A stretch of DNA of 64,000 nt, from the NCBI GenBank assembly GCA_000613465.1, contig BAJA01000021.1, positions 1 to 64,000 of the forward strand, read 5' to 3'. Position 1 is the first letter of the stretch. Every line of letters starts with the position of its first letter. Shown here piece by piece: positions 8,436 through 18,383 of this stretch. The notes under the pieces were generated by a model that saw only the letters and a program-made list of their open reading frames with translations, had not been told where the DNA came from and did no database searches. The DNA is from Bacteroides nordii WAL 11050 = JCM 12987. GTDB lineage: Bacteria > Bacteroidota > Bacteroidia > Bacteroidales > Bacteroidaceae. A program made the translations under genes and the position numbers.

Positions 8436-11400
8436 TCAATCCCCTTTCCGCTTACATTCTTTTCGGAATTCATTGGGTGTTTTACCAAACTGCTTCTGAA
8501 ACTGCTGAATAAAATTGCTTGTAGAGTTTATGCCTACCAGTATACTCACCTCATTCACCTGGCAATCTTCCTGTGAAAGAATAGTTGCCGCACGATTTAA
8601 ACGAACAAAGCGGATAAACTCTACAGGACTCATATTCACAATTCCTTTCAGTTTCTTGCTGAAGTTTGAATGGCTCATGCACATTTTAGTAGTCAGTACT
8701 TCTACATTAAAAGCAGGATCGGATATATTCGCATTCACGATATCTACTACCTGATTCACAAAATTCTCATCAGCCTTATTAATCTCTACCTGACCGATAG
8801 GTACCAATGGTTTAGAGCTCTGCAAGCTGATATCCCGGTTTTTATTTATTATTAGGCTCTTTAGTAAAGCCGATAAATAGTTCAGATTAAATGGCTTTTC
8901 AATGTATGCATCTGCCCCGGCTTCCAACCCTTGAATCTTTGTACTGACATCATTTTTTGACGTTAACAACACTACCAGTATATGGCTGGTGTTTACTTCC
9001 GATTTCAAATTACGGCACAAAGACAATCCATCCATATTAGGCATGATAATATCACTCAATACAATATCCACCTTATTATGCTCTATCACATTCAGAGCCT
9101 GTACTCCGTCCGAAGCTGTCAGGATGGTATACTCCTCATATAGCTGTTCTGATAAGAAATCCACCACATCCGGATGATCATCCACGATCAGTAAAGTCAC
9201 TCTTATACTGTTTCGGTTCAGCTGAATCTGCCCGTTGCTCATTTCAACAGCCTGTACGTTCTCCGTTATTTTCTGACGAACGGGAAGTTTCAGCACAAAA
9301 CAGTTCAAACCTTCCATCTCCTGATAGGTTAAAGTACCCCGATGTTGTTCCACCAGGCTCCGGCAAAGCGAAAGTCCGATACCTACGCCTATATTCTCCT
9401 TACTGTTTTCTGCCCTGACAAAAGGTTCAAAGATTGCCTCATGCATATCTTTTGATACCAGCAAGCCATCGTTTATGATCTCAAGTATCAAAAACTCATC
9501 ATCACGGCTCACCCGCACAGTAATACGCGTATCACTATACTTGATCGCATTAAAGATTAAGTTATTCATTATCTTATCAACCGCATCCTTATCTGCAATG
9601 ACACATATATCCGGGGCCACGCGGTCCGCTATCACCTCAAACGTTTTATTCCGTTCCGAAAGCAACACAGAGAACCGCTCTTTCAAAGATTCAATCAGAT
9701 GCAAAGCTTTAATTTCTGAGAAAATCAACGGCTTATTCATATTTTCGGCAGCCTTAAAGTCCAGTAACTGATTGACCAGATTCAACAGTTGTTCCACATT
9801 CTGCTTTATCAATCCCAGGTAACGTTGTACATTCTTCGGGAAAAGTACAGACTCCTGTATTACCAGATCCAACGGGCCGTTAATCAGCGTCAACGGAGTA
9901 CGTATCTCATGCGTAATATTCGTAAAGAACGCTACTTTCGACTCGTAAAGCTCCTTCTCTTTTTCGATTGTATAGATGAGATTCTTTTCCTCATTTCTAC
10001 GGGCTATCCTTTTCAGATATGTACGAATCCAATAGAAAAGTAATGAAAGTACTACCAGCACATAGATTACATAAGCCATAGGAGATGCCCACCACGGTGG
10101 CAATACATCAATGATCAACACCTTTTCAGTTTCATCCCATACCCCCATGTTATTGGCTCCCTTCACATGAAGCACATATTTTCCGGTAGTAAGTCCAGCA
10201 TAAGAAATCACATTCTTATCCGTATAAATCCAATCATTGTCTACATTACTCATACGATAAGCATAGCGATTTGCCCCAGGAGAAGCAAAACTCAATGCAA
10301 CAAAACGGATACTGATATTTCGTTCATCATAGTTAAGTGTGATCTTATAGTCCTTTTCATACTGGTTAATAACATTGGGAAGAAGATTCTTGCCATTCAC
10401 CAGAAAATCGGTAAAATAGACAGAAGGGATTAAATCATTTCTCACAAACTGCCCCGGATTAAACGAAACCAATCCATGCATCGTTCCCATAAAAATGGTA
10501 CCTTTATCTGTCATCGCCACTGAGTTATAGTTGAATCTGGAGACACTCAAACCGTCTTTCTTATCAAAAACCTGTACATCCTTAGTATCCGGTTCCAACC
10601 GCACAAGTCCGTGATTTGTTCCAAACCAGATATTTCCATGGGCATCTTCCACTGCTCTGTAAACAATATCATCCGGAAGTCCCTCAGCAAGCGAATAAGC
10701 TTGAAAAGCCCCGTTCTGAAAACAGCAAATGCCACCACGATCCGTACTGACCCAGATACGTCCTTTACTATCTTCCAAAATACTGCTGACCGAATTCGAA
10801 CTGATAGACCCAGGTTTACCGTCAGCAAGATATTGCTTCGATTTACGGGAATGGATATTATATTTGTATAATCCATTACCCATCGCCGCAATCCAGATAT
10901 TCCCCTGGCTATCCTCCATAATATCTTGTATGTAGCCGTTTCCGAATTCTGTTACTCTCTCAAAACGCATCGTCTTTCTGCGCCCTGTATACTCCTCCTC
11001 CATCACTGATCCAGATGGTACCCGTGTGATCTTCACAAAAGGCATAGATACTTTCTTCTCTCAAGCCCAGTTCAAAACTTGAATAGTGTGTTATCTTCAT
11101 GGAAGGAGATATAATATCCAACCCATTCTTAAAATAACCAATCCAGATATTCCCGTTGATTTTTCGTATATAAGTGATGGGAGCTGTATGACGTGCACTA
11201 ATCCTGCTAAACTCCGATGTCTTCTTATCAAAAACCGAACAGCCTTCATCTTCTGTTCCCACCCAAAGTTTCTGCATATCGGCATCCCAATACAAACCAT
11301 GAATCCACTGGCTTTGTACGCTCTGCGGATGATCATTCGGTATATAAACCGTAAAGTTCCCGGCACTACGACTCTGATAATTCAGCCCTCCGTACAGGGT

Positions 11401-12370
11401 ACCAACCCAGATACCTTTCTCTTTATCAATATACATATCAGTAACTGTATTACAGCTAAGCGAGTGTGAATCAAAAGAATCGTTCCTAAATACAGTACAA
11501 TTTTCAGTCAACAAATTATAGATATACACCCCATTATTTGTACCGACATAGTTCTTCATCCTTTGGCATCATCAAACAGCGGATCATCACATTGTCTACT
11601 TCCGGAAAGTCATGCAGAGCCAGAGTCCCTGTCTCCTTATTATACCTCAGTAATCTCCCCTCGTGTAAAGCAACAAATAAAGATTCTTTGCAGGACAGCA
11701 TTGCATACACTCCTTTCCCCCGGAATACCCCGGTTTCTTCCAGTACTTGTACAAAATCATCTTTCGTTTTGTCATACCGGCAAATTCCCTGGTCAATACA
11801 TCCAACCCAGACAGCACCCTGTCCGTCCACTGTCAATGACAATGGTCCTCCTTTTTCAAACACAGTGTGCCCTAAATTTGAATAAAGTTTATATGCTTTT
11901 GTCTGTACATTCACTTTCAGTATGCCACAAGAAGGTAGAACAATCCACATATTCCCCTCCTTGTCAGCTACGATATTTGAAACCCAGTTATATAGAAAAC
12001 CTGCGTCCTGAAGATTCAGCCAACGTTCCAGATAAGTAAAAGTCTCCACCACCGGATCATAGATAAAAACACCTTCATCCGTGCCTACCCACAATAGCCG
12101 GTTCATGTCTTCACACAAAGCAGCCGTATTGTTATTGCGCTTATTCGCTATCGAGTCATAACAATCCAATACCTTAAACTCACACCCGTCATAGCGGTTC
12201 AGTTTATTACGCGTACTGATCCACATATATCCGTAGCTATCCTGCAATATAGCCTTTACTTCACTATGTGACAAACCGTCTTCATTATTCAAACGGGTAA
12301 AATGAACCTGTCCCAATAATGACCAAACTGATAGATTAAGAAAAAGGATCAGACACAAAGTTGCTTTCAT
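8436..12370 (-). CDS. Hybrid two-component system regulator (HTCS), frame broken twice
   Basis: One-protein sensor and regulator of about 1310 residues. Order: signal peptide (MKATLCLILF from the ATG at 12370); periplasmic Reg_prop beta-propeller repeats (many GNIWIG/GYMWIS-type units); a Y_Y_Y domain (MSNVDNDWIYT); one membrane helix (AYVIYVLVVLSLLFYWI); HisKA with phosphoacceptor His in THEIRTPLTL; HATPase (NLIFNAIKYS, GVGIGLSLCRSL); a receiver domain (LLIVDDHPDVV, SDIIMPNMDG); and a C-terminal AraC helix-turn-helix (NFIQQFQKQFGKTPNEFRKE). HTCS proteins sense oligosaccharides in the periplasm and activate local carbohydrate genes. The frame is interrupted near 11548-11556 (DEEL to YVGTNNG) and at a T run near 10962-10965 (DDAF to ERVTEF), leaving open frames of 11534-12370, 10960-11559 and 8436-11045. 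Every domain is otherwise intact, arguing for sequence errors rather than decay. Confidence 0.9.
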
Positions 12371-12563
12371 AGTTACATGTATATGAATGCAAAAATAGCT
12401 ATTAAGTATCAGAAAATGTCTTTTTCCTGATATAAACACCGAAAAATATAAAATTTCGATACTAAAATATAATATATTCACTAAAAAAGGCACTTACATC
12501 CCACAAAATCAAAATCTGATACTTTTTCATTTTTATCGCATATCCATTGCAAAACCGCTCCCT

Positions 12564-12571
12564 TATATTTG
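12564..12571 (+). promoter_or_regulatory. Candidate -7 box (TATATTTG) for the AraC gene at 12607
   Basis: TATATTTG fits TAnnTTTG and lies 35 bp before the ATG. It sits in the 236-bp intergenic region shared with the divergent HTCS gene, so regulation of both from this region is plausible. No clear -33 element at 19-21 bp was found. Confidence 0.45.
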
Positions 12572-12606
12572 TACCATGAGCAATAACCTTTAATTATTTT
12601 AATACT

Positions 12607-13545
12607 ATGCTGAAGATCAAAGAAGGATTCAAAGGTGAACGACTGATAAGTCTTCCCTCATTCGTAATTGAAGAGTTCAAGAACGACGAATTAGGTAAGG
12701 AGTTGTATTTCTCCAATATGGGTTATTTTCCAAATGCCGAATATCATTACTGTCGTAGAGAGTCGGGAAACTCTACCGATTACATTCTGATATATTGTGT
12801 AAAAGGCGAAGGATGGCTCGAATACAATGGCAAAAAGTCAAAAGTGACAGAAGATCAATTCTTTATTATCCCTCAGGGAACTCCGCACGCTTATGGAAGC
12901 AGTAAAGGGAAACCATGGTCTATTTACTGGATTCACTTCAACGGTAAAAAAGCAGGGTATTTCAGCAAAGGATTCGATATACCTCAAGACATGCCTTATA
13001 ATTCACAGTCGAGATTTAAAAATAAGATAGACATGTTTGAAGAAATATTCGATACATTACAACAAGAAAGCAGCACCGAACAGATGTCATATGCAACCAG
13101 TGTATTTTTCCATTTTCTGGGCATCATCAGATGTTCCAATCAGAATAAAAAGGAATCAGAAACCATTAGAGAAAGTAATATCATTGATACTTCCTTAAAA
13201 TTTATGCGGGAAAATCTGCATAAACATCTTTCCCTAAAAAATATGGCAGAGCATGTAAACCTCTCCGTATCCTATTTCTCCAGAATATTCATAGCCCAGA
13301 TCGGTACTTCTCCTTCCAAGTATCTGGCACAACTCCGTATGGAGAAAGCCTGCCATTATCTGGAAGAGACAGAAATGAAAGTCAATCAAATCAGCCCATT
13401 AGTAGGATTTGATGACCCGCTTTATTTTTCAAGACTATTTACTAATTATCTGAAATTATCTCCCACGCAGTATAGAGAGAATAAGAATAGAACCATATAT
13501 TTCAGAACTACAGTACAAACATCCCATCATATTATGGCGGTATAG
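12607..13545 (+). CDS. AraC-family transcriptional regulator, paralogue of the one at 1506
   Basis: A 312-residue cupin plus AraC double helix-turn-helix protein. The sensor domain carries LIYCVKGEGWLEYNG and FFIIPQGTPHAYGS; the DNA-binding domain carries NLSVSYFSRIFIAQIG, ISPLVGFDDPLYFSRLF and SPTQYRENKN. It matches the regulator at 1506 along most of its length (shared opening IKEGFKGER; shared KACHYLEE/EACHYLDF segment), so the pair arose by duplication. It diverges from the HTCS gene across a 236-bp region. The last 15-20 residues (after the RENK motif) have no counterpart in the paralogue and may be a read-through extension. Confidence 0.92.
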   Translation: MLKIKEGFKGERLISLPSFVIEEFKNDELGKELYFSNMGYFPNAEYHYCRRESGNSTDYILIYCVKGEGWLEYNGKKSKVTEDQFFIIPQGTPHAYGSSKGKPWSIYWIHFNGKKAGYFSKGFDIPQDMPYNSQSRFKNKIDMFEEIFDTLQQESSTEQMSYATSVFFHFLGIIRCSNQNKKESETIRESNIIDTSLKFMRENLHKHLSLKNMAEHVNLSVSYFSRIFIAQIGTSPSKYLAQLRMEKACHYLEETEMKVNQISPLVGFDDPLYFSRLFTNYLKLSPTQYRENKNRTIYFRTTVQTSHHIMAV

Positions 13546-13796
13546 ATATTTCGAGTACCGGGTTACGCGGATCTTTATAAAATGTGTAATCCGGTTTGAC
13601 CATCCACGTTACCAGAATCTTTATTCTAAGACATATCATTCAATCTCACTGGAATCCACCAGAATAAATAAAGAGTTAATATAGCTAATATATTAGTTAC
13701 TTTACTTGTTACTGTCCATACATTCATATACATTTGTAATCTGGATACTATAATAATAGTCCTCATCCTGGGCTATATCAATAAATCAGTAATTTT

Positions 13797-14261
13797 ATGA
13801 AAGCAGCAGATTGGATAGAACATCTTAATTTACGTCGCCACCCGGAGGGAGGGTATTACAGAGAAATTTTCCGAACCGGAAAAATGGTAGATGGCAACAA
13901 ACCCGCTATGACTTCCATATATTATTTATTAGAGAATAATGAAATATCAGCATTTCATAGACTTTCTTCGCCGGAAGTATGGTACTATCATGCCGGTTAC
14001 CCATTAATGTTATATGTAATCCACCCTGACGGAAGATTAGTCACTCATTTGATGAATACCGATATTTCAGGTGAACAGCAAGTAGCCATCGAGCCCGGAT
14101 GTTGGTTTGCCGCTGAACTGCCTTCACATTTCGGATATGCATTGGTTAGTTGTGCGGTTGCTCCTGCCTTTACTTTCGATAATTTCGAGTTAGGTACATT
14201 TGATGAATTATCTAAGCTTTTTCCGGAGCACGAAGAGGTACTAAGACGATTGTGTCAATAG
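13797..14261 (+). CDS. Cupin domain protein (DUF985 / Cupin_5)
   Basis: A 154-residue single-domain cupin. LRRHPEGGYYREIFRT at the start, SAFHRLSSPEVWYYHAG in the middle and APAFTFDNFELG near the end are the family's typical motifs. Structures of relatives show a metal-free or metal-binding beta-barrel that has been suggested to bind sugar-like ligands; the physiological role is not settled. It is monocistronic, followed by two strong hairpins. The ATG overlaps a run ending aattttatg; no strong ribosome-binding site is seen, as is common in Bacteroides. Confidence 0.88.
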   Translation: MKAADWIEHLNLRRHPEGGYYREIFRTGKMVDGNKPAMTSIYYLLENNEISAFHRLSSPEVWYYHAGYPLMLYVIHPDGRLVTHLMNTDISGEQQVAIEPGCWFAAELPSHFGYALVSCAVAPAFTFDNFELGTFDELSKLFPEHEEVLRRLCQ

Positions 14262-14348
14262 TAATGGTTCTACTATTTACGATGATTTTCAAAGTCATAC
14301 AAATAGGATATATATGTTGTTATTAATAAAAAGCTTCATTAATATATA

Positions 14349-14390
14349 GTAAGTATCCGATAAACAATGGGTAGTTTATCGGATACTTAC
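14349..14390. terminator. Perfect 17-bp hairpin after the cupin gene
   Basis: gtaagtatccgataaac pairs with gtttatcggatacttac across an 8-nt loop, followed by agtttttag. It can end transcription of the cupin gene on plus. Confidence 0.7.
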
Positions 14391-14422
14391 AGTTTTTAGC
14401 TACTAAGGTTATTAATAACAGT

Positions 14423-14459
14423 ACCCAAAGAGGAGTCATACAAACTATCCTCTTTGGGT
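14423..14459. terminator. 12-bp hairpin between convergent genes
   Basis: acccaaagagga pairs with tcctctttgggt across 13 nt and is followed by gtgtttt. With the preceding hairpin it separates the plus-strand cupin gene from the minus-strand beta-barrel gene. Confidence 0.65.
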
Positions 14460-14541
14460 GTTTTAGAGATTTCCATCAAATAATATAAATTTGAACAACC
14501 CATTTATTGTGGTTCTATCACCTTAACCTACTTTTTTGCAG

Positions 14542-15207
14542 TTATCTGAAACAATATTTTAATCCAATAACAGCATTTATTTGCAGAATTTTTATGTTCT
14601 TTTTGCTTTGCAACATCCATTGACTGTTTTTATTCTTTAGAACAACTCCCAATATACCGGCATCCAGTCCTATTCCCCATTGAGGGGTGAAATAATAATC
14701 CAGTCCAACCGTAACATTACCTCCCGCACCTGACAAATTTGCACGCTCGACGCTATTAATATATCTGCTTTTATTACTATATAAGGTATATCCTATCCCT
14801 GCTTCATAATGTGCATTAACTCCGCTGAAAAGTGTTTCTTCTTGTCGATAGGAAATTTGTGGAGCCAAGTAAATCAGTAGTATGTCTTCATGTATATTTT
14901 GCTCATACACATTTTCTACATGATACTTATCCTTATACCGATAACCGGAAAACAGAATTCCATATCCCCATTCGGCCACATACTCCAGACCTTTACCTTG
15001 TATTTCCCAAGCAGCCGGATAAGAGTTTTTATCTCGTTCATCCCATCGTGAAATAGCTTTATAGGGAGAAGCGATACCTGCCGATAAAGAAATGACATGG
15101 CTCTTTCCCTTTTTATCCCCAAAGGTTGCCTGTGCTGACAAAGTACCTATATAGAAAAGAAGGCCGATAACACATACAACTCTTGTTTTTATTTTTTGGG
15201 CTCCCAT
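14542..15207 (-). CDS. Probable outer-membrane beta-barrel protein
   Basis: A 221-residue exported protein of no named family. A signal peptide runs to about residue 26 (VVCVIGLLFYIGTLSAQA, cut after AQA-like). The mature part alternates hydrophobic and polar residues and ends in an aromatic C-terminus (AVIGLKYCFR), with glycine-rich strand motifs such as GGNVTVGLDYYFTPQWGIGLDAG. This is the pattern of small Bacteroidota outer-membrane barrels. It overlaps the upstream lipoprotein gene by 19 bp, so the two are translated as a unit and may act together at the outer membrane. Confidence 0.7.
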   Translation of the reverse strand: MGAQKIKTRVVCVIGLLFYIGTLSAQATFGDKKGKSHVISLSAGIASPYKAISRWDERDKNSYPAAWEIQGKGLEYVAEWGYGILFSGYRYKDKYHVENVYEQNIHEDILLIYLAPQISYRQEETLFSGVNAHYEAGIGYTLYSNKSRYINSVERANLSGAGGNVTVGLDYYFTPQWGIGLDAGILGVVLKNKNSQWMLQSKKNIKILQINAVIGLKYCFR

Positions 15208-16085
15208 AATGCATTACTATTTTCTGCAATAGAAATCGATATACATAATACAGACTTGTTATCAGCTGGAATAGAAGAGCGTTTTATTGTATTTTGGAAA
15301 TCAATAGTATATGCTCTTACATCAGATGATTTTTCCATGTCAATTATGTCCGTTACATAGTCCTCAAGCATATCCAACTCTTGTTTGTAATAGGGCATAG
15401 CCTGTTGGGCGTTTGCAACAAATGCTTCCATAGTGGAAAGCTTTCTTTGATTCTTTATGTAAAGAGTTAGTTCTTCTTGTTGTTTTGCATTTAACCCCTG
15501 ATACCCTAACTGCACCATTCTAATACTCATTCTTCTTACGAGATCAGACTCCAAATACCGTCCTTCTCTGACATAGGAATCATTAAAAAATTCTTTTGCT
15601 ATTTTATTATGCAAAACTCCATATTGATCTTCATCAAGTAGCCCGGAAGAACCATAATTTACATCCGGAGATGATTTTATTTCAAATTTTCCTACTTTGT
15701 CGATTATTAAATCAATAGTTTTATAACCTTTTGATACGTAGCTAATAGATGACAGTGCAGAACATATTATGCCACCGGTATTTCCTCCCCAATGGCTCTT
15801 TCCATAAAGAAATCCTTTAGCATCAATCCAAGCTGTTAAAAACAGATGCGTCCAAAAGTTCTTAATACCTCTTGTTTGTATTGTGTTGTGTTGTAAATTA
15901 TATTTCTGTCTCAAACTATCAATTTGTTGCTGCAATTCTATATAAGAAATTGCATTTTCACCAAATGAGTATAATTCAGTATTGTATTTTTCCGTTATGG
16001 GTTCAATATTTACTTTTTCGCAAGATATAAAAACACATTGCATACTCACAAGGACGATAAGTCCCAATAGATAATTCTTTTTCAT
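15189..16085 (-). CDS. Lipoprotein of unknown function
   Basis: A 298-residue secreted lipoprotein: signal peptide MKKNYLLGLIVLVSMQ with lipobox VFISC (Cys near residue 22). The mature part has no family I recognise; it is mostly helical by composition (QQQIDSLRQKYNLQ, NAKQQEELTLYIKNQRK, YYKQELDMLEDYVTDIIDM), with a glycine-rich segment (GKSHWGGNTGGIICSALSSI) reminiscent of a buried or membrane-inserting loop. It sits directly upstream of, and overlaps, the beta-barrel gene. A cell-surface or periplasmic partner of that barrel is the simplest guess. Confidence 0.65.
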   Translation of the reverse strand: MKKNYLLGLIVLVSMQCVFISCEKVNIEPITEKYNTELYSFGENAISYIELQQQIDSLRQKYNLQHNTIQTRGIKNFWTHLFLTAWIDAKGFLYGKSHWGGNTGGIICSALSSISYVSKGYKTIDLIIDKVGKFEIKSSPDVNYGSSGLLDEDQYGVLHNKIAKEFFNDSYVREGRYLESDLVRRMSIRMVQLGYQGLNAKQQEELTLYIKNQRKLSTMEAFVANAQQAMPYYKQELDMLEDYVTDIIDMEKSSDVRAYTIDFQNTIKRSSIPADNKSVLCISISIAENSNALWEPKK

Positions 16086-16483
16086 AATTTCAATTTTTAA
16101 TTAATGCTCCATTTGTTTTGAATGTATGTACTTCAATTATTCACTATTCAGCTACTTTACTTAGAGAACAATGAAATATATTTAATCAATAGCTTCAAAA
16201 TTAAAACATATATACACATTTTAGATCTTCGAAAGCTTGGTTTTAACATTCTTTCACTCGTTAATGCAATTTATTGTAATTCATCTATATTCATATTCTT
16301 CTATTCCATGCATGATAACTTCATTTTACTTTTGAATAAAAGTACAAGAAAGAGATAATGGTAAATTAGAAATATCCAGATAAGGATTTTGGTATACATC
16401 ATGATACTTTCTTATACCCTATCACAGTATACTTTCTCTCTACAAAAAACCTGCTTTCTCCATCTTTCATCTCCAAAGGTAAG
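16086..16483. other. Gene-free AT-rich stretch
   Basis: About 400 bp upstream of the lipoprotein gene with very low GC content. A 78-codon open frame on plus (16122-16358) looks non-coding. No promoter, RNA or repeat was convincing in this part. Confidence 0.4.
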
Positions 16484-16580
16484 ACTCAAGAACATCCCCA
16501 TGTTTTGCAATAAAACATGGGGATGTTCTTGAGTAAAACACCCGGATGTTTTCAACAATAACACCCGGATGTTTTATAAT
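16484..16580. repeat. Hairpin plus direct-repeat array, 23-nt period
   Basis: Arms 16484-16506 and 16512-16534 are a perfect 23-bp inverted repeat with a 5-nt loop (core aacatcccc / ggggatgtt). Two further copies of the right-arm word follow at exact 23-nt steps: acatggggatgttct at 16515, acacccggatgtttt at 16538 and acacccggatgtttt at 16561. The array is therefore one inverted and three direct units. It is non-coding and lies between a gene remnant and the lipoprotein gene. The design resembles a protein-binding array or a repeated RNA hairpin element. Confidence 0.8.
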
Positions 16581-16649
16581 AAGGAATCATACAACAAGCG
16601 CACAACACATTATGTAATAAACATTTAAATACTATACACTTAATCATTG

Positions 16650-16691
16650 CTAATATGTACACTTTAGCGGAGCTATTTCTCCACTCACAAA
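16650..16691 (-). pseudogene. Remnant of an FG-GAP protein C-terminus
   Basis: Read on minus, 16650-16691 encodes FVSGEIAPLKCTY and a TAG stop, nearly identical to the last residues VSGERAPLKCMY of the FG-GAP protein ending at 18764. The DNA similarity extends past the stop (aatcatt then a/g then cta) and covers about 50 bp at roughly 85 percent identity. Upstream of VSG the similarity ends. This is therefore a truncated copy of the 3' end of a related gene, leaving a direct repeat on either side of the three small membrane-protein genes. Confidence 0.7.
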
Positions 16692-16711
16692 AGAACCATG
16701 AAAGTTCTTTT
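16689..16711. terminator. Small hairpin beside the gene remnant
   Basis: AAAAGAAC pairs with GTTCTTTT around a 7-nt loop, with T runs on one side and A runs on the other. It lies 64 bp downstream of the minus-strand 131-residue membrane gene and may terminate that operon. Confidence 0.45.
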
Positions 16712-16774
16712 GTGTATCATTCAAAAGTTGGTATTAGAGAAAGAAAAAACAGAAGATCCGATTGGTGAGACAAA

Positions 16775-17170
16775 TTATAACAACTTTGAATGTTTCCGGG
16801 ACTTACTTCTCACGATAATAAAAAAAACAATCATTACCACATAATAAAGAATAGAAAAGAAAATAAGCAGAAAAGAAAGAAAAACATTTTCCTCCATAGA
16901 ACTTAAACCCAGCAAAAGTACATAAAGCACAAAAGGACTGCCGACTTCCATCAACACCCCCTTTAGCCAATGTTCATCTTTAAACGAATTGAGAAAAGAA
17001 TAGAACTTATAGTTACATCCCCTTTTACTATAAATATCCATCACGATACAAAATATAAGTAATACGGAAGGAATAAATACAAAAATATCTAATCCGTTCT
17101 TCCTACAAAAGGATTGGGTATACAATACAACAACAATAAAGAATTCAGATGTGAAACGAATCTCTCCCAT
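16775..17170 (-). CDS. Small integral membrane protein, unknown family
   Basis: A 131-residue protein with about four hydrophobic segments (FFIVVVLYTQSF, IFVFIPSVLLIFCIVMDIY, PFVLYVLLLGLSS, FLSFLLIFFSILYYVVMIVFF) and a basic C-terminus (RSKSRKHSKLL). It resembles the 138-residue protein at 17967 in length, helix order and local sequence (a SPxFxxYxLLLGxE-like third segment, then a YYxxM motif), so the two are divergent paralogues. It lies 19 bp downstream of the 212-residue regulator-like gene and is probably co-transcribed with it. Function unknown. Confidence 0.6.
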   Translation of the reverse strand: MGEIRFTSEFFIVVVLYTQSFCRKNGLDIFVFIPSVLLIFCIVMDIYSKRGCNYKFYSFLNSFKDEHWLKGVLMEVGSPFVLYVLLLGLSSMEENVFLSFLLIFFSILYYVVMIVFFIIVRSKSRKHSKLL

Positions 17171-17189
17171 ATCGGTATGTTTCTACTAT

Positions 17190-17828
17190 TCAAAATGCTA
17201 ATCTTACTTCCTTACTAAAAATCCAATCAAACAATTCTGCGCTCACCTTATCCTTTATACGACTTTTGCGCATCTTAAAAGCTCCATCAGAAACGATATT
17301 CATGCAAAGTATAATGGTTGCCTTGGAATATCCCAACAAAGAAAAAATACAAAATAACAAATCATCATGATTCAATTCATTGCATGTACTTTTTAAATCA
17401 AGCATCACATCAACAAATGTTTCATTAATAACCTTACAGGTATCGGCACGTTCTAAGGCGGTCATTTTACAGAGTCTCTCATCTTTTGAACAGTCTATTA
17501 CCCGTAAACGCTTGCAAGTACCCGTTGTCTGAAACAACCTTACACATAAGGAAAGCTTTTCCTTTCTCAATTTATCAAGGTTCTGCTCATTCTCAGCTTC
17601 ATCTCCAGCCGTTAGAAATGTATCCGAACGTTTTTGCATCAATTCCCTCTGCAAAGTAATATATTTATTTTTGCGATTCTGTTCTATCCAAATCAGCCAA
17701 AACAAAACAATGAATACCATACAAAGAAAGATTAAAACCATTAACCATTCAATGTTTTCTTTTCCTTGTGTGCCTGCGATATGTGTCGAAGAGCAAGAAG
17801 TGAAAATGAAGATCAACAAAATTTCCAA
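17190..17828 (-). CDS. Membrane-anchored protein with probable C-terminal HTH domain
   Basis: A 212-residue protein. It begins with a short hydrophobic, lipobox-like leader (IFIFTSCSS), followed by a strong membrane helix at residues about 29-48 (WLMVLIFLCMVFIVLFWLIW), a charged, probably coiled-coil segment, and a C-terminal region (LNHDDLLFCIFSLLGYSKATI ... KMRKSRIKDK) resembling the LuxR/sigma-4-like helix-turn-helix found at the end of many Bacteroides TPR or membrane-bound regulators. That likeness is my reading, not a domain search. If right, it is a membrane-tethered transcription factor controlling the small membrane proteins beside it. It is encoded between the two paralogous membrane proteins. 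Confidence 0.6.
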   Translation of the reverse strand: MEILLIFIFTSCSSTHIAGTQGKENIEWLMVLIFLCMVFIVLFWLIWIEQNRKNKYITLQRELMQKRSDTFLTAGDEAENEQNLDKLRKEKLSLCVRLFQTTGTCKRLRVIDCSKDERLCKMTALERADTCKVINETFVDVMLDLKSTCNELNHDDLLFCIFSLLGYSKATIILCMNIVSDGAFKMRKSRIKDKVSAELFDWIFSKEVRLAF

Positions 17829-17966
17829 AGCGATATATTGTATTAGCTGTCAATATGTATAACAAATATACAACTAATAAATATAATGAAGAAAAAACAT
17901 AGAGAAAAATATAGATTCCAATTGAGTTCACCTCTACTCAATAATATCAATGAAAATCAAACTCTT

Positions 17967-18383
17967 TTATTTATCAACTTTAGCTCTTCCGATTCTCCAT
18001 CTTCGCACATGCAAATATACTCCCATCGAATAATAGACAGCAGATAGAATAAAACAAAATATCGCAAGATTCCTTTGTCGTCCTTCCTGTAAAAGTTCTA
18101 CTCCTAACAATAAAGTATAAATAAAAACAGGACTACTTATCAAAGATCCGGGATCCCACTTAAATGCTTTCTTAACTACATCATACGAATAATCATCCGA
18201 TATTTCAATCTCTGACCTTGCTGATCGATGAGTGGTGGTTTTGTAGATACTATAATTATAAATACCTAATAATAGAATAGGAACAAATCCCATTACATTA
18301 AAACCAGAGTCAACAACTTCATCAATATAATTTAATAGTAAAAGTACAGTGACCAAGAAATAGTCTTTTATCAGCCTCTCCAT
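17967..18383 (-). CDS. Small integral membrane protein, paralogue of the one at 16775
   Basis: A 138-residue protein with hydrophobic segments DYFLVTVLLLLNYI, GFVPILLLGIYNYSI, SSPVFIYTLLLGVELL and LAIFCFILSAVYYSMGVYL and a basic tail (HVRRWRIGRAKVDK). The middle is acidic and soluble (ARSEIEISDDYSYDVVKKAF). It is similar to the 131-residue protein two genes downstream. A hydrophobic stretch at about 18524-18650 (MPVFYIGVFL onward) could be a decayed third copy. Function unknown. Confidence 0.6.
   Translation of the reverse strand: MERLIKDYFLVTVLLLLNYIDEVVDSGFNVMGFVPILLLGIYNYSIYKTTTHRSARSEIEISDDYSYDVVKKAFKWDPGSLISSPVFIYTLLLGVELLQEGRQRNLAIFCFILSAVYYSMGVYLHVRRWRIGRAKVDK

Noticed and set aside
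16122..16358. 78-codon plus-strand open frame
   Set aside because: Very AT-rich, no recognisable domain or promoter; typical of non-coding sequence.
16484..16580. Possible CRISPR array
   Set aside because: Units are adjoining with no variable spacers, one is inverted, and no cas gene is near.
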